Positions 22,121-36,659 of a DNA stretch of 64,000 nucleotides are shown here, piece after piece (positions within the stretch are counted from its first letter, which is position 1; every line of letters begins with the position of its first letter). The translations under genes were made by a program, and so were the position numbers. A model generated the notes under the pieces. The model searched no databases. It saw only the letters and a list, made by a program, of their open reading frames with translations, and was not told where the DNA came from. The stretch comes from Serripes groenlandicus (lineage: Eukaryota > Mollusca > Bivalvia > Cardiida > Cardiidae), in assembly GCA_031761405.1 (NCBI GenBank), contig JASEVX010000008.1, positions 37,020,903-37,084,902 on the forward strand, written 5' to 3'.

Positions 22121-22189
22121 TATGGCGATACGCTTGGTTATCCTGGGTTCATTTTAAAGTGGTCAATGAGTCCAAAGTGCTGATTTACG

Positions 22190-22424
22190 CTTTCACACAT
22201 ATAATAAATATCTGCTGCAGACGAATTTGAAAACATGTACATCTCGGCAAATCAAATGGAAAATCTCTATAAATGATAGATTTTTAAAATTGAATAGAAT
22301 TGAAAACATTGTGGCAAAATTTAAAAAAAATCATTTTCTTGTATTTCTCCTTTTGTCAAACAGTTTTCAAAATTCGTCTGCTGCAGACACGTCAAAATCC
22401 ATCCTCAAGGGGGAAAGGGTTAGG
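22190..22424. mobile_element. piggyBac-like MITE (shared with copy B 53805-54035)
   Basis: CTGCTGCAGACGAATTTGAA on the left pairs with AAATTCGTCTGCTGCAGACA on the right, ending GGGGGAAAGGGTTAGG. The interior has ATTGAAAACATTGTGGCAAA. The B copy is orthologous; B also has a second tandem copy at 54290-54450. Confidence 0.7.
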
Positions 22425-22496
22425 ATAAAGAACACGCTCACTTGTATCTAAAGTTGACTGCTTTATTCAGACTGGATGCTTAGGATCACTAAAACA

Positions 22497-23152
22497 CATT
22501 TTAGGTTGTCTGATCACTATCACAGATATTAGGATGTATGATCGCTATCACATATTTTAGGTAATGCGATAACTTTCACATATTTAAGTTAATGCGATAA
22601 CTTTCACATATTTTCGGAAATGCGATAACTATCACATATTTAAGGTAATGTGATCACTAACACATATTTTAGGTAATGCGATAACTATTACATTTTTTCC
22701 GGAAATGTGATCATTATCACATTTGTTAGGTTATGCGATAACTTTCACACATTTTCGGAAATGTTATCACTTTCACATATTTTAGATATTGCGATAACTA
22801 TCACATATTTAAGGTAATGCGATAACTTTCACATTTTTTTCGAAAATGTGATCACTATCACATATTTTAGGTTTAGGCGATCATATTTTAGGTTATGCGA
22901 TAACTTTCACATATTTGTGGAAAATATGATCACTATTAAATATTTTAGGTAATGCGATAACTATCACATATTTAAGTTAATGCGATAACTTTCACATATT
23001 TTCGGAAATGTGATCACTATCACATGTTTTAGGTTATGCGATAACTTTCACATATTTTAGGAAATGTGATTACTTTCACATATTTTAGGAAATGCGATAA
23101 CTATAAGATATTTTCGGTAATGCGATAACTTTCACATATTTTCGTAAATGTG
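22497..23152 (+). repeat. ~28 bp array alternating GCGATAACT and GTGATCACT units
   Basis: About 23 units of 27-29 bp, for example AGGTAATGCGATAACTTTCA followed by CATATTTT, interspersed with CGGAAATGTGATCACTATCA units. The second type contains the dyad TGTGATCACTATCACA. Copy B has only short arrays of the same sequence (54113-54235 and 54497-54640). Confidence 0.9.
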
Positions 23153-23395
23153 ACACGAATATTCGTAAAGAATATTATTCAGATTTGATTCATATTTCGT
23201 GCGTATTTATGACATATCTTGAAAACGATCTACTAACGTATCTACGGTACTTTAGCTTCACTTTCAATGAGACACGAATATTCGTACTGGATATTATTCA
23301 GATTTGAGTCATGTCTCGTGCGTATTTATGACATATCTTGATAACGATCTACTTATCTAATTGTTATCTAATTGATCTAGTTAGAGCGGATTTAA
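23152..23395 (+). repeat. 119 bp satellite, 2 units
   Basis: GACACGAATATTCGTA recurs at 23152 and 23271, with GGATATTATTCAGATTTGA, GTGCGTATTTATGACATAT and AACGATCTACT between. The same 119 bp satellite occurs at 38232-38575. It starts exactly where the 28 bp array ends. Confidence 0.85.
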
Positions 23396-23589
23396 AACCC
23401 TTTATTGGTAAAAATAAAGAAACTTCAGCTTGTATCACATTATAGTTGTAGTCAATGTTAAGCAAACTGTAAACCAAATGGTTTCAGGACTAAACTTGTC
23501 ATTTTCCGACTAAACTTCACATGCTGAATATCACATTGATCGTATCATATAAAACTTCTAATGATATCCCTACGTGAAAATTGACCCTT

Positions 23590-23850
23590 TCTGCTCTTGA
23601 TAACCTTTCATTATAGACTATGGTAGCCAGGGGAGCAATAAAGGCACATATTGACCTTCTTGTTTAAAATAAAGGGACATTTTGCCTTCATGTTCATGTT
23701 CAAAATATGTACATCCTGTCTGTTTGCACAGGTTAATTAAATGATCTGAACTGCATCTGCTTCCTTTAAGTCATCATGCTTCAAAATCATGCGCGGCGTC
23801 TTCGATGATTTGCATCAAAACTCGTCTTGTGCTTGTTTGAATCAGTTTGA
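23590..23850 (-). repeat. Inverted copy of the dispersed repeat at 13330-13555
   Basis: On the minus strand, TTTTGATGCAxxxCATCxAA, GACGCCGCGCATGATTTTGA, GCxxCAGACAGGATGTA and AAGAAGGxCAAxATGTGCCT match 13350-13545. The pair is inverted, about 10 kb apart. Confidence 0.8.
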
Positions 23851-23999
23851 TGCTATATATATAGATGGCGAGAAAAATACTGGGGCTATTTCTACAAAGA
23901 AATGTGCCAACCAAATTGTTTTTCGTTTAAAATTCAGACCCGACTTGAAGTTCAAATCTCGTTGCACATGTTGCCATTATCAGTATAGTATATGAACGA

Positions 24000-24850
24000 T
24001 ATAGATATACTATTTATAGTAACACGCGTGTTTTTTTTCTCCAAATGCTCTCAAACGAAAACCGTCTTTATCATTAATGTTTTTTTTAACCATGAAAGGG
24101 AGAATATTTGTTCTGTGACCTTATTGCATGTTTCTTTTGTAATAAGACACACGAATCTTATTAATATCACATATCTTTTATCTTGCTTATTTTTCTATAT
24201 TATAATGTGCTTAGAAGTAGAGTAGAACAACACTGGTATTCACACAAAAATGATAAGTCCAGTCCGTTCCCGTGAAATAGTACATCTCAGCACTATTGTA
24301 GATTCAGATCAGTGCCCGAAACTATGATATTCGGAGAACGGGTTCGGTAATCAGAAATCAATTTCATGCTCAAAACAAAATTTGATTCGCATTTCCGAAA
24401 ATAACGTTTTGTCTAACCAATACTTGAGGAGGATGTCTGACCACAGCGTAGGACTCCACTTTGACTTCGCTTGGTCGAAATCGTAGTCCATGTTTGTCGA
24501 AATCGTTGTTCATGTTGTTATAACATAACCACCGTAAATAGAATGTAAAATATGCAAACATTGATACAAAAAAAAAGGTCATCGTTTGATAAACGAAGAA
24601 TCCAATTTTAAAGCGAAAATAGCATTTAAGAAATAAATACATTTATTTGTGGTTTAGAAAACGAGTTTAAATGAAAACAGTACGAAACGAATGCATACAT
24701 TGAATAAAATTTTAAAAAACTTCAACAATCGTAAAAATAAGTGAACGGCACTGCGGGAAAATGTACCGAGGCATATCTATCTAACTCATGTTTCCGTGTG
24801 TGTACACCAATTAACACGTTTTGGTCTTAACAAGAATGAATCTCTCCATT
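24000..24850. other. Non-coding stretch, nothing recognised
   Basis: AT-rich sequence without a supported exon or clear repeat. A 90-codon minus-strand frame at 24370-24642 was considered and not accepted. Confidence 0.5.
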
Positions 24851-24869
24851 CCGCTGCGGTGACACATCA

Positions 24870-25060
24870 GCTATATCACGGCGTTACCTGGGTACTACTG
24901 GTCCATTGATTCTGGCAAAAGCAAGTCAGTCTTTTGAGTAACCCTACACTCTTCAGCGCCAAGCAAGTATTAAGTATTGTGTATGGTATGTTCGGAGATC
25001 GAACCCGTGACCTTCCGCACCCGAGGCGGAAGCTCTTCCAATAAAACACCGATGCGGTAT
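24870..25060 (-). mobile_element. tRNA-derived SINE, minus strand
   Basis: On the minus strand the head contains GGAAGAGCTTCCGCCTCGG and GGTCACGGGTTCGATCTC, which fit A- and B-box positions. The body shares ATATCACGGCGTTACCTGGG and CCAxTGATTCTG with the better copies at 49729-49972 and 40208-40375. Confidence 0.65.
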
Positions 25061-26274
25061 CTGGACAGGTTTAAAGTTCATATCAGTGAAGACACAAGAG
25101 TTCTTTATCCAAAGTCGTACAGTGTTATCGTGAGCAAAAATGTCGATACATCAACCTGTGTGGCTTGTCCCTACAGAACAGCATTGTTTAGCTCATTTCC
25201 ACTTGATCATGCTTGTTAATCGCCTGCAAAAAGTACAACATATGAAGACATTATGACAAAAGAAACATTGTGCTCGCTAAACAAGGATCGAGTGACGATG
25301 ATACCTGATCGTCGATGATGGTGAGGAAGTAAAGGAAATGTTTCTTCTTAACATTAATTGATAATGATGAAAAGAATAACGCTAATTACATCAATCAGGT
25401 GTTTTCCTCATCCTGTTTAACCCATCGGTAAACGAATTTTCGTACGAAGAGCGATCCACGGTAATTTGCAAGAATGTATATGCTGTACTCGACGAAAGGG
25501 CATTCATGAGGGTTAATTTGGACCTGAGTTAATTTGTAACAGACATAGGAACTTAACTTCTGACAAACATTGTCTACTTTGTCAATATTGCATCAGTTGG
25601 CAATTCCCAAAATATTACACATGATGGATCAGATACACTTAGATTGATTTCCCTTTAGCATCGCTTATTTATATTTAAATACAAGATCGTTTTGGAGTTC
25701 GATTCTAGGTTTCGAAACTATTGGTTTGTTTTAAAAATGTATAAGTTTGTTAATGTTTTGGCGGTTTAGCCTTGGCATCTGCGCATTTAATTAAGGTATA
25801 CAATTGTGTATTTCAACGATTAAGCCTTTACTCTTTTCAAACGTATGGTAAATTATGATAGATAGATATTTTATTATTTAAAGTGCAACCTATACATACA
25901 ACACAATACAATACAATTCAATATTATATAATAGCCAGCCTTTAAAGGCTAACGAAGCACTATCATTTTGTTTAACAAATGAGTTCATGAAAAGTTTATG
26001 AAAGTCAAGTTATAGTTACGTTTAGTCTATCAGTGAAAGTAAATTAATACAGTTATTATAGTAGTTAATCGTAAATACCAATTATAGTCTGTTTCATCCC
26101 AACATAATGTCTACGATTTATTACGGTATAAGTAATCGGATTTAGGTGGTTTATGTTTTTAATAAATATAAATGTGAAAAGCTTGACGTATTATCTAAAT
26201 TTACCATCTATTTGCCTGAATTTCAACACGAACCATTTAAACTGCACACTTTTCAGTCAACTATCGACTATCAA

Positions 26275-26720
26275 TGTGGAAGACAGAGACGCAGATCTGG
26301 AGCGTCGGCCTCTCGTACCAAAGGTCCCGGGTTCGAGTCCCGTGGTTAGCGGGTTCTGACTTTGGGATTTTTCGACACAAACGGCGCGAGTACTGGTCAA
26401 GTCTCCAGGAAGCAGACCTCGAGCGTTATAAACTAAATATATTTAACACAATATAAATACACACGATAACATTATACATACTGGCCCCCAATACTTTCCA
26501 TTCCGATGCGGAATAATTTCGACCAAGCGAATCGAGTACATCTCGTTCTTAGAGGATTTCGCTCCACGGTGCTTCCTTTTGCTTGTTATATCACGGAGAC
26601 AGTTCACTTATTCATGATCCTTGGGTAAACAAACCTGTACTTGGCTAGGGCTGTCGCCGTGATACAACTGAACACATGTTGAAAACGGCGTAAAACCCAA
26701 ACGAAACAAACAAAATCCTT
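26275..26720 (+). mobile_element. tRNA-derived SINE pieces, plus strand
   Basis: The head near 26285-26345 has GAGCGTCGGCCTCTCGTAC and GGGTTCGAGTCCCGTGG. The tail at 26655-26700 contains CGTGATACAACTGAACACA and AAACGGCGTAAAACCCAAA, the inverse of TTTTACGCCGxTTTCAACA seen in other copies. Other sequence lies between, so the copy is interrupted or two partial copies lie close together. Confidence 0.5.
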
Positions 26721-27161
26721 TTGCTTGTGCATTCTGTAGCAATACGTTTACTTGTTGTTTGACATGTGTAAGGCTTAATCTGGTAAAGTATGTGTTCTAT
26801 GTCTATTGAATGCTCGCACGTGTCCAAGGTAACATGAGTTACACGCTAATTGTTAAATGCTCTATATTATTTAATATGCTAATTGTAAATATATTACATA
26901 TAAGCTATGAATAAAGCCATTGTAATGATTCATGTATTTAATAGAGATAAACGTCGTTTTCGACGGTATTTCAGTATTATCACAACGGCTAGTTCACCTA
27001 ACATGTGTTTCCTAGTTTATTTCGCAACTATATTCCGAACAATATTCACCCAGGACAACTGGCTACGTTCCCACTAAGACTGTTTAGCCTATTGGCGGAT
27101 GATAAATGACGCAAGCCACACTGACGTGTGTCAATCATCGATAAAAATGAATGGCCGAGCC

Positions 27162-27480
27162 GGTGTCCGAACTCACTACCCCTGGAGTGATCGATATCTC
27201 TCGCCGTGACCAACTACGATATCGGTGTTCGAACTCACTACCCCTGTAGTGATCGATATCTCTCGCCGTGATCAACTACGATATTGGTGCTCGAACACAC
27301 TACCCCTGGAGTGATCGATATCTCTCGCCGTGATCAACTACGATATTGGTGCTCGAACTCACTACTCCTGGAGTGATCGATATCTCTCGCCGTGATCAAC
27401 TACGATATCGGTGCTCGAACTCACTACCCCTGGAGTGATTGATATCTCTCGCCGTGATCAACTACGATATTGGTGCTCGA
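27162..27480 (-). repeat. 62 bp tandem array of tRNA-like units (5 units)
   Basis: Units start at 27162, 27224, 27286, 27348 and 27410, each with GAACTCACTACCCCTGGAGT and GATATCTCTCGCCGTGA. On the minus strand each unit reads TAGTTGATCACGGCGAGAG and then GTAGTGAGTTCGAGCAC, placed like pol III A and B boxes. Units are over 95% identical. Confidence 0.85.
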
Positions 27481-27620
27481 CGACACATTTGCTTTCACTA
27501 GAAAACACGGAACATATACTACTACACTATACTACAGTGAAAGCGCCTTTGACGTCAACAGCAACTTTAACAGCAGTGGATCAACTTGGTAAATACACTT
27601 CTTTACACAAAACTATGAAA

Positions 27621-28843
27621 CGCCGGCACTATCTTTGGTAGTGATGAAACTCTATTATTATGTTTGTTTCTTATAACATGTTGTGTAAACATATTTATCT
27701 TATGTCAGTATATGGTTATGTGTTGTGGTTTTGTACTTATATTATGACAGTTGTTATTATATTATGTAGATACATCTTATGTATATACATCTTATGTATA
27801 TACATCTTATGTATATACATCTTATGTATATACATCTTATGTATATACATCTTATGTATATACATCTTTATATTATGTAGATCATACATCTTATGTATAT
27901 ACATCTTTATATTATGTAGATACATCTTTATATTGTGTATATACATCTTTATATGATGTAGATACAACTTTATGTTATGTGGACACTTTATTACATGATG
28001 TGCTTCCTTGATTACATTATGTCCATACGTTATTATAGTGTGTGCACAAATCATTATATCCTTTCCATACGTTGTTATATAGTGTAGTTGATTATTTTTA
28101 TTTTAGCCTGTCGTGACGTTATTGTATCTTGTGCAAACCTTGTCATGTTATGGTAACTTAATTATATCTTGTGCAAACTTTGCTATGCAGTGGATACTTT
28201 TAGCGGGATAATATTCTGCTTCAACAGCGAAAATGAAAGCGCGCATGTGCTGTTGATTCATAGGTTATGGGTTAACATTTTGTATGAGTGTTATCTATGA
28301 ATGAATAATACCTATATATGGTGTGGAATTATTTTCATTATATTCTGTCGTGACACTATTACATTTTGTACACACGTTGTTACGTAATGGTAACTTTATT
28401 ATATGATGTACAAACTTTGTTATGTAGTGGATAATTTTAGCGGGGAGATTTTCTGCCTCGACACCGGAAATTTAAGCGCGAATGTGAGCCGTAAACAATG
28501 TGAGCGGGAGGTGGTAAGCACACAATAAAAAGAATAAATGAAAGGATGTTATATGTAATGACAACAAGTTACACAATGTAATACAATATGGACATGATAT
28601 AATATTGAGTGCACATTAAATACTTAAGTATGGAAATAAAATAATAAAGCATGCACATAATATAAAGGTGTATCTACATAATATAATAAAAACTGTCAAA
28701 ATATAAATACAAAACCACAACATACAACGATGTACCGAAATAATATAAATATGTTTGCGCAACATGTAAAGATCTTCATACATGATATAATACAAAACAA
28801 ACATAACAATAGAGTTTCATCATAACCGAAGACAGTGCCGGCG
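27621..28843. mobile_element. Fold-back region with ~170-200 bp inverted arms
   Basis: The left arm (27621-27785) and right arm (28665-28843) are inverted versions of each other: CGCCGGCACT with GATGAAACTCTATTATTATG on the left pairs with CATAACAATAGAGTTTCATC with AGTGCCGGCG on the right, and GTGGTTTTGTACTTATATT pairs with AATATAAATACAAAACCAC. The interior has the 15 bp array (27772-27960) and a ~240 bp spaced direct repeat (GTGGATACTTTTAGCGGG near 28191, GTGGATAATTTTAGCGGG near 28427). No ORF resembles a transposase. Confidence 0.65.
27772..27960 (+). repeat. 15 bp (ACATCTTATGTATAT)n array
   Basis: Seven or eight near-perfect 15 bp units, then degenerate units containing TTTATATTATGTAGAT. 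The long open frames on both strands here are by-products of the 15 bp period. Confidence 0.9.
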
Positions 28844-29933
28844 TTCCATAATAAACCATACATTCTAAGTTCTGTGTCGGTTCGGATTTTCTTTTAATTA
28901 ACATAGGACGTATACTTATCACACAGAGGAACCCTACTATACCAAAATGTTTAAACATTAAGTATATCATAATGAGTAATTTCTCTTTTTGCAACAATGT
29001 TTTCAACTTTATCTTATTGTGATATAATATTTGTCCCGATGTTTTCAAAGACGTCTTCAGTATATGTGATGTATGTGGGAACGAGTTAACGACTTTGTTC
29101 ATGAAAACATCAGTTTTCTATTATATCCCTTGCATACCAAAATAAACAAATGGTCGATCAATGTGGACTGTGTTAAGCTATGAAGTATGTATAAACGTAG
29201 GAGGGAAGCATTTTTAAAGCAAAAGTATTATGTTCGTGTTTAAATACATGTATTTGAATAAATAATATGAATAGCCAACATGTTATAAAACAAGCTATCC
29301 TGTCATCGTTTTTCAAGACTTCTTATAATACATCTGCATGTTGGTAACACGAGTACAATGGGTGTTATGTTTGTAAGAGAAGCATTCTTTCAGATGAGTT
29401 ATGGTCAGGAACAATTATAATCATGTGTACGTACTACCATAACTACGTCATCGCATGGGGTCGTGTTAAAGAATCCGTGCAAAGTGGTATCTGTGATGAC
29501 TTTTGGTGCAGCGTGAACATCCGTAAACCAATATGTTGATGAGATTAACAAGAAACTTTATCAGCTTTGAGGTACTTCCTTATCAGAGAGGACATCGATG
29601 CCTCAAAATAAACGTAAGGGTTTACATGTGACATTTGTTAAGCTCCATCTGTCTCCGTGATGTAAGGATAACAGCGTCTTTAGACCATACTTAATAAATT
29701 GTAAAAAAGCCGCCCGACCAATTATTATTTATCCGAAAAGTAAAGTATTGATATAGCTTACAGGTTTTATAAGTATGTGTATAAAAGATATTGCTTAAAT
29801 ATTCCTCCACAGAATATGCCTAGTGAACATGAAATACACCCAACGCAGGATAGATCTACCAGTAGCACCGTATGGGAGCGACACAGGATATTGGTACTAA
29901 GCGATGCGACTGACAGTCGGAAACGAACATCAC

Positions 29934-30065
29934 CATCGGTACAAGAAATGAAAGGTAGGTAGAACTTTTTAAACATCTTGACGAAATGAAGGAATTGCCG
30001 GAAACTCAAATCAAATTACAGCGGACTCTGATATCACAAAATGCTTATCAAAAGCGGAAACAGGC
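29934..30065 (+). pseudogene. Decayed piece of a C1q-gene exon 1
   Basis: CATCTTGACGAAATGAAGGAATTG (here 29973-29996) is identical, apart from the first base, to 31450-31473 in exon 1 of the C1q gene. Upstream ACAAGAAATGAAAG (29940) lines up with TCAAGAAATGAAAG in the exon, and downstream AAATCAAATTACAGCGGAC lines up with AAAATCACGTCCGAC. The frame is broken by a TAG right after GAAATGAAAGGTAGG. This is a remnant of a duplicated coiled-coil exon lying 1.3 kb upstream of the real gene. Confidence 0.6.
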
Positions 30066-30069
30066 GCCA

Positions 30070-31200
30070 GGTTTTCCGCAATCCTTATATTTGAAAGTGA
30101 AAGACTGCACTCATTTTGGCTTCAGCTGTTCTACAAAGATAGTAAAACAAACACTTATAGCACACATGCATATCACTGGGGTCCAATTACTGGGAAAGAT
30201 AAGTGAAAGCAAAAACTGACAGTTTTCAGAAACCTCGGGGCGAATTACGACCGATGTTAATATATTCTAAAGTGCATTTTTCCTGAATCTGAGATATTTG
30301 CGCTCATTCATTTAAACATATTTTGCAATTAAGACGAAGTATTGCTTAAATCCACAAATATGTATGACCATTACTTTGAGGTAACATGCTTGTCTTTGTA
30401 CGTATATTCCTGTATGTATACTAATACTTGACAAGTGGAAGTAAATGTGTCTGAACGAGGAAGCAATACGCCCTTTTTGTGTGAGACGCAGCTCATTCCG
30501 TGGTTTAAAATATCTAGCCTTGAACTACATATGAGTTTGTTTACAATTTCAGGAGAAATACCAAGGATGTTTTCTCGATTATCTTTTACACACATTTCCC
30601 TCAAACCCATATCAAATCTTATTTAAACCATGGCATAGAAAAACAGACTTCCCAGATGTTTTCCAATTAAAATCGGGAAAACCAAATATCGTTGCCCGGT
30701 AAGTAAGAAAAGAAGTAAGTAATTTTTGTGTTTAATGCTAACAGAAACAACAACAACAACAAATATTTACATAGTCGGTTTTGAACAATCGGTTGATCAG
30801 AGCTTAATCTTGTAGAAGATATGGCATGTTCAGTGTGTTCTTGTTCTTATGTATGCAACCTGATTTTACTATGAAGCTCTTTTTTGGACATACCTTGACT
30901 CGTTAAACAGCATTACGGATATTTGAGAAATAAAATGCCTGAAACCCGCCTCGTGAAAGATATGTATTATGTTGAACTAAGAATCAGTCTGATTAAATGT
31001 TTAGTCTATAATTTTGGCCCTTACCTATGCGTATTCTAACAATAATGCGCGTGGATACCGTCAAACTTTGGTTATTCATGTTGAGAAACACTGTTCTAGG
31101 TTTTCAGTGGTATCGATTACAAAGTGAAGAACTGTTGGCCTTATTTGTTACTGAATACAAGTACAGGATGTGACGTAGTCATGAATGATTTCAGGCACAA
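30070..31200. other. Intergenic, 5' of the C1q gene
   Basis: No supported exon. It contains a short (CAA)n run near 30744-30766. Nothing else is recognised. Confidence 0.5.
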
Positions 31201-31204
31201 ATTC

Positions 31205-31214
31205 ATTTATAAGC
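31205..31214 (+). promoter_or_regulatory. TATA-like box of the C1q gene
   Basis: ATTTATAAGC lies about 45 bp before the ATG at 31257. If used, transcription would start around 31235 and give a very short leader. This is only a sequence match. Confidence 0.35.
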
Positions 31215-31256
31215 TGCTGCTAAGATCGTCAACATCTAATATTTGGGTCCGGCACA

Positions 31257-34859
<3,603 letters not shown>

Positions 34860-34861
<2 letters not shown>

Positions 34862-34865
34862 TAAA
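34860..34865 (+). terminator. AATAAA polyadenylation signal overlapping the C1q stop
   Basis: ATGTAATAAAC: the TAA stop (34859-34861) overlaps AATAAA (34860-34865). If used, the 3' UTR would be only about 15-30 bases. The decayed downstream copy keeps the same AGTAATAAAC arrangement. Confidence 0.45.
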
Positions 34866-35067
34866 CTTAGCTGGAGTATGAAGAAAAACATGTAAATGTG
34901 AACTGTCCTGTTTTGACTATAGATCAGTATGCCTACCTAGCAGACTCAAATGTTCGAATATATGGACTCTGTGTTATACCGCCGTACGTCCCGATTTGAC
35001 TTTTCGCATTAACGAGATAATCATCATGTTACAATTCATTGAATTGTATCAGATAATCATACCGTAA

Positions 35068-35395
35068 ATATTTTCTATAACGATCACCAATGTCGGAGGA
35101 GCTATCAGATGGAAACCGGAGTAGTTACCAGTCCTTTAGATAATCTCTATATGTTTGTGTTTACGGTAAAAAAAGACGTGAATTGCTTTATTTATTATAA
35201 CGGTTCGAGAGAACATATAGTGATACCTCGTAAACAACGGCTTCATCGTCAGTTTTTCTGATATCATCAAAAGGTGATGCTGTATTATTTGGGGGTATTT
35301 TTTCAGGTTAGGCAAACGTCTATTCTGAAAATTACGACACATCTTTTAATGGTGCTTCAATTTAGTAGAACAGTAAATAGTAATAAACTCATTTA
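35068..35395 (+). pseudogene. Decayed tandem copy of C1q exon 2
   Basis: ATAACGATCACCAATGTCGG (35076) matches 34533, followed by recognisable GGAGTAGTTACCAGTCCTTTAG, CTCTATATGTTTGTGTTTAC, ACGGTTCGA, GAACATATAGTGATA, AACGGCTTCATC and ATCATCAAAAGGTGATGCTG. It has several stops and deletions (for example CCGGAGTAG and TCAGGTTAG) and is not functional. The 3' flank (35450-35580) also matches the flank of the real exon (34920-35065), so the duplication unit is about 543 bp and includes the 3' sequence. Confidence 0.85.
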
Positions 35396-35649
35396 GATTA
35401 TAAGTACAAATATGTATAAGTGATCTTTCCAGTTTTGAATATAGATCAGTTTGCCTACATAGCACACTGAATGTTAGACTTTATGGACTCTGTGTTATAC
35501 CACCATAAGTCCCTACTTTCTATGGGCATTTACGAGACAATAACCATCTTACATCCCATTGAATTTCCGCGGGAAATGATTACGTAATGCTGTCGTTTGT
35601 TGTCATCACGACATGTACACCCATTGGCGAACTAACCATCATATGACGT

Positions 35650-35828
35650 TTTGAAAAATTATGACAAAATGGAAATTTGCTCAGAATGTTCAATTTCTTC
35701 ATTTACCACAATGTTACAACTCTATTAAACAGTTTTCTTTCATTTATTGAGATGTTTAATATTTGTCTAGCACATGTACAAAGCCATCTGCTGCAGATAT
35801 GATGAATGTTTAGAGGTATGAGATTTAA
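35650..35828. mobile_element. piggyBac-like MITE fragment
   Basis: Contains AAATTTGCTCAGAATG, CACAATGTTACAACTCTATT and AAAGCCATCTGCTGCAGATA in the order found in the other copies. The ends are degenerate. Confidence 0.5.
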
Positions 35829-35829
35829 A

Positions 35830-36650
35830 TATCTGATCAAGGCCTGTATCATTTTATTATAATTAGAATTAAAACAGTCTTTCTTATTTTATTCTTATTT
35901 AACATATATATCTCAACTAGAGAAATTCACACTTTATTCGAAAAAAAAAAAAAGTTAATATATTGAAGAAAAAAAAGTTCCATTTTAGAATCACGTGCAT
36001 AGTATGAAATATCTTTAATTAGTGTGGGATAGGAAGTTAAAGTTCACTAAAGAATTTTTATTTCTAAGTATGATTTTGGCTTCATTATTTAATATTTAGA
36101 TATATGTATTGGTGGGAAAAGAAAGATTGATTCATTTGAGTGAGACATTGTGTACAACTAAAGAGAAATGAAAGATTCTATGTAAATTGTACCTCTAAAT
36201 TAATTGAACATAATTATAATGTTTTACTCATTTGTTCTAAATATTCTAATCTTTGATCTAAATACATCAAAAGGTATTATTTTACGTGGCCAACAAAACA
36301 AAAAATCATAAATATGATGCCATCAAACATCAAACTCAAGAATTATGATAAATAATCTAGCGAAGTATATATTTTATGCTAATAAGATGAGAACATGTGT
36401 ATAACAAATACTAAGATTGTATGTGGGAGGTCGTAAATTGGCTTGTTAAAAGCTGGGAATGCGGTCGGCGTAAACTGTACTGTTATTCTTTACTTTAACA
36501 TTTGTTTATGTTGATTGTTTCAGGTCATGTATTGGACAAAATTTAATTTATATTCTACTTAAATGATTTTTAATTTAGTTACAAAGCGATGTGAGCTGGG
36601 ATCAGATCAACCAGCTCCCACAATAATCTAATACGGTTGGGCAGTCTACG
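35830..36650. other. Non-coding stretch, nothing recognised
   Basis: Very AT-rich, with an A run near 35940-35952. No supported exon or repeat. Confidence 0.5.
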
Positions 36651-36659
36651 CAAAGTAAA

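Larger units (their letters stand above)
5660..23152 (+). repeat. Segmental duplication copy A (~17.5 kb)
   Basis: Collinear with 41745-54640 (copy B) over its whole length. Shared markers in order: ATAACTACAGAAATGTTWATTAG (split across 5675 and 41772), the SINE at 6066 and 42440, TGAGCCGTCAGGTAGTTTAA (9632, 42582), GACTTGTATAAAGCAGCCAC (10828, 42995), exons 2-4 of the GM2-activator-like gene, the LINE 3' end (18210, 50715), the block at 20930-21220 against 52790-53060, and the GATCACT array (22497, 54113). The copies differ by large private insertions and deletions: A has 6362-9610, 9792-10650, 13345-14975, 16335-16900 and 21230-22120, and lacks the B segment 43260-45030. Confidence 0.85.

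Noticed and set aside
22497..23152. TGTGATCACTATCACA resembles a bacterial CRP site
   Set aside because: The match is by chance within a eukaryotic tandem repeat; there is no bacterial context.
24370..24642. 90-codon minus-strand ORF with KHGLRFRPSEVKVESYAV
   Set aside because: The N-terminal half is low-complexity F/Y-rich, no family is recognised, and there is no splice or neighbour support.
27660..28054. ORFs of ~100 codons on both strands with repeating YILCI and YIHKM units
   Set aside because: They follow directly from the 15 bp tandem repeat, whose length is a multiple of three.
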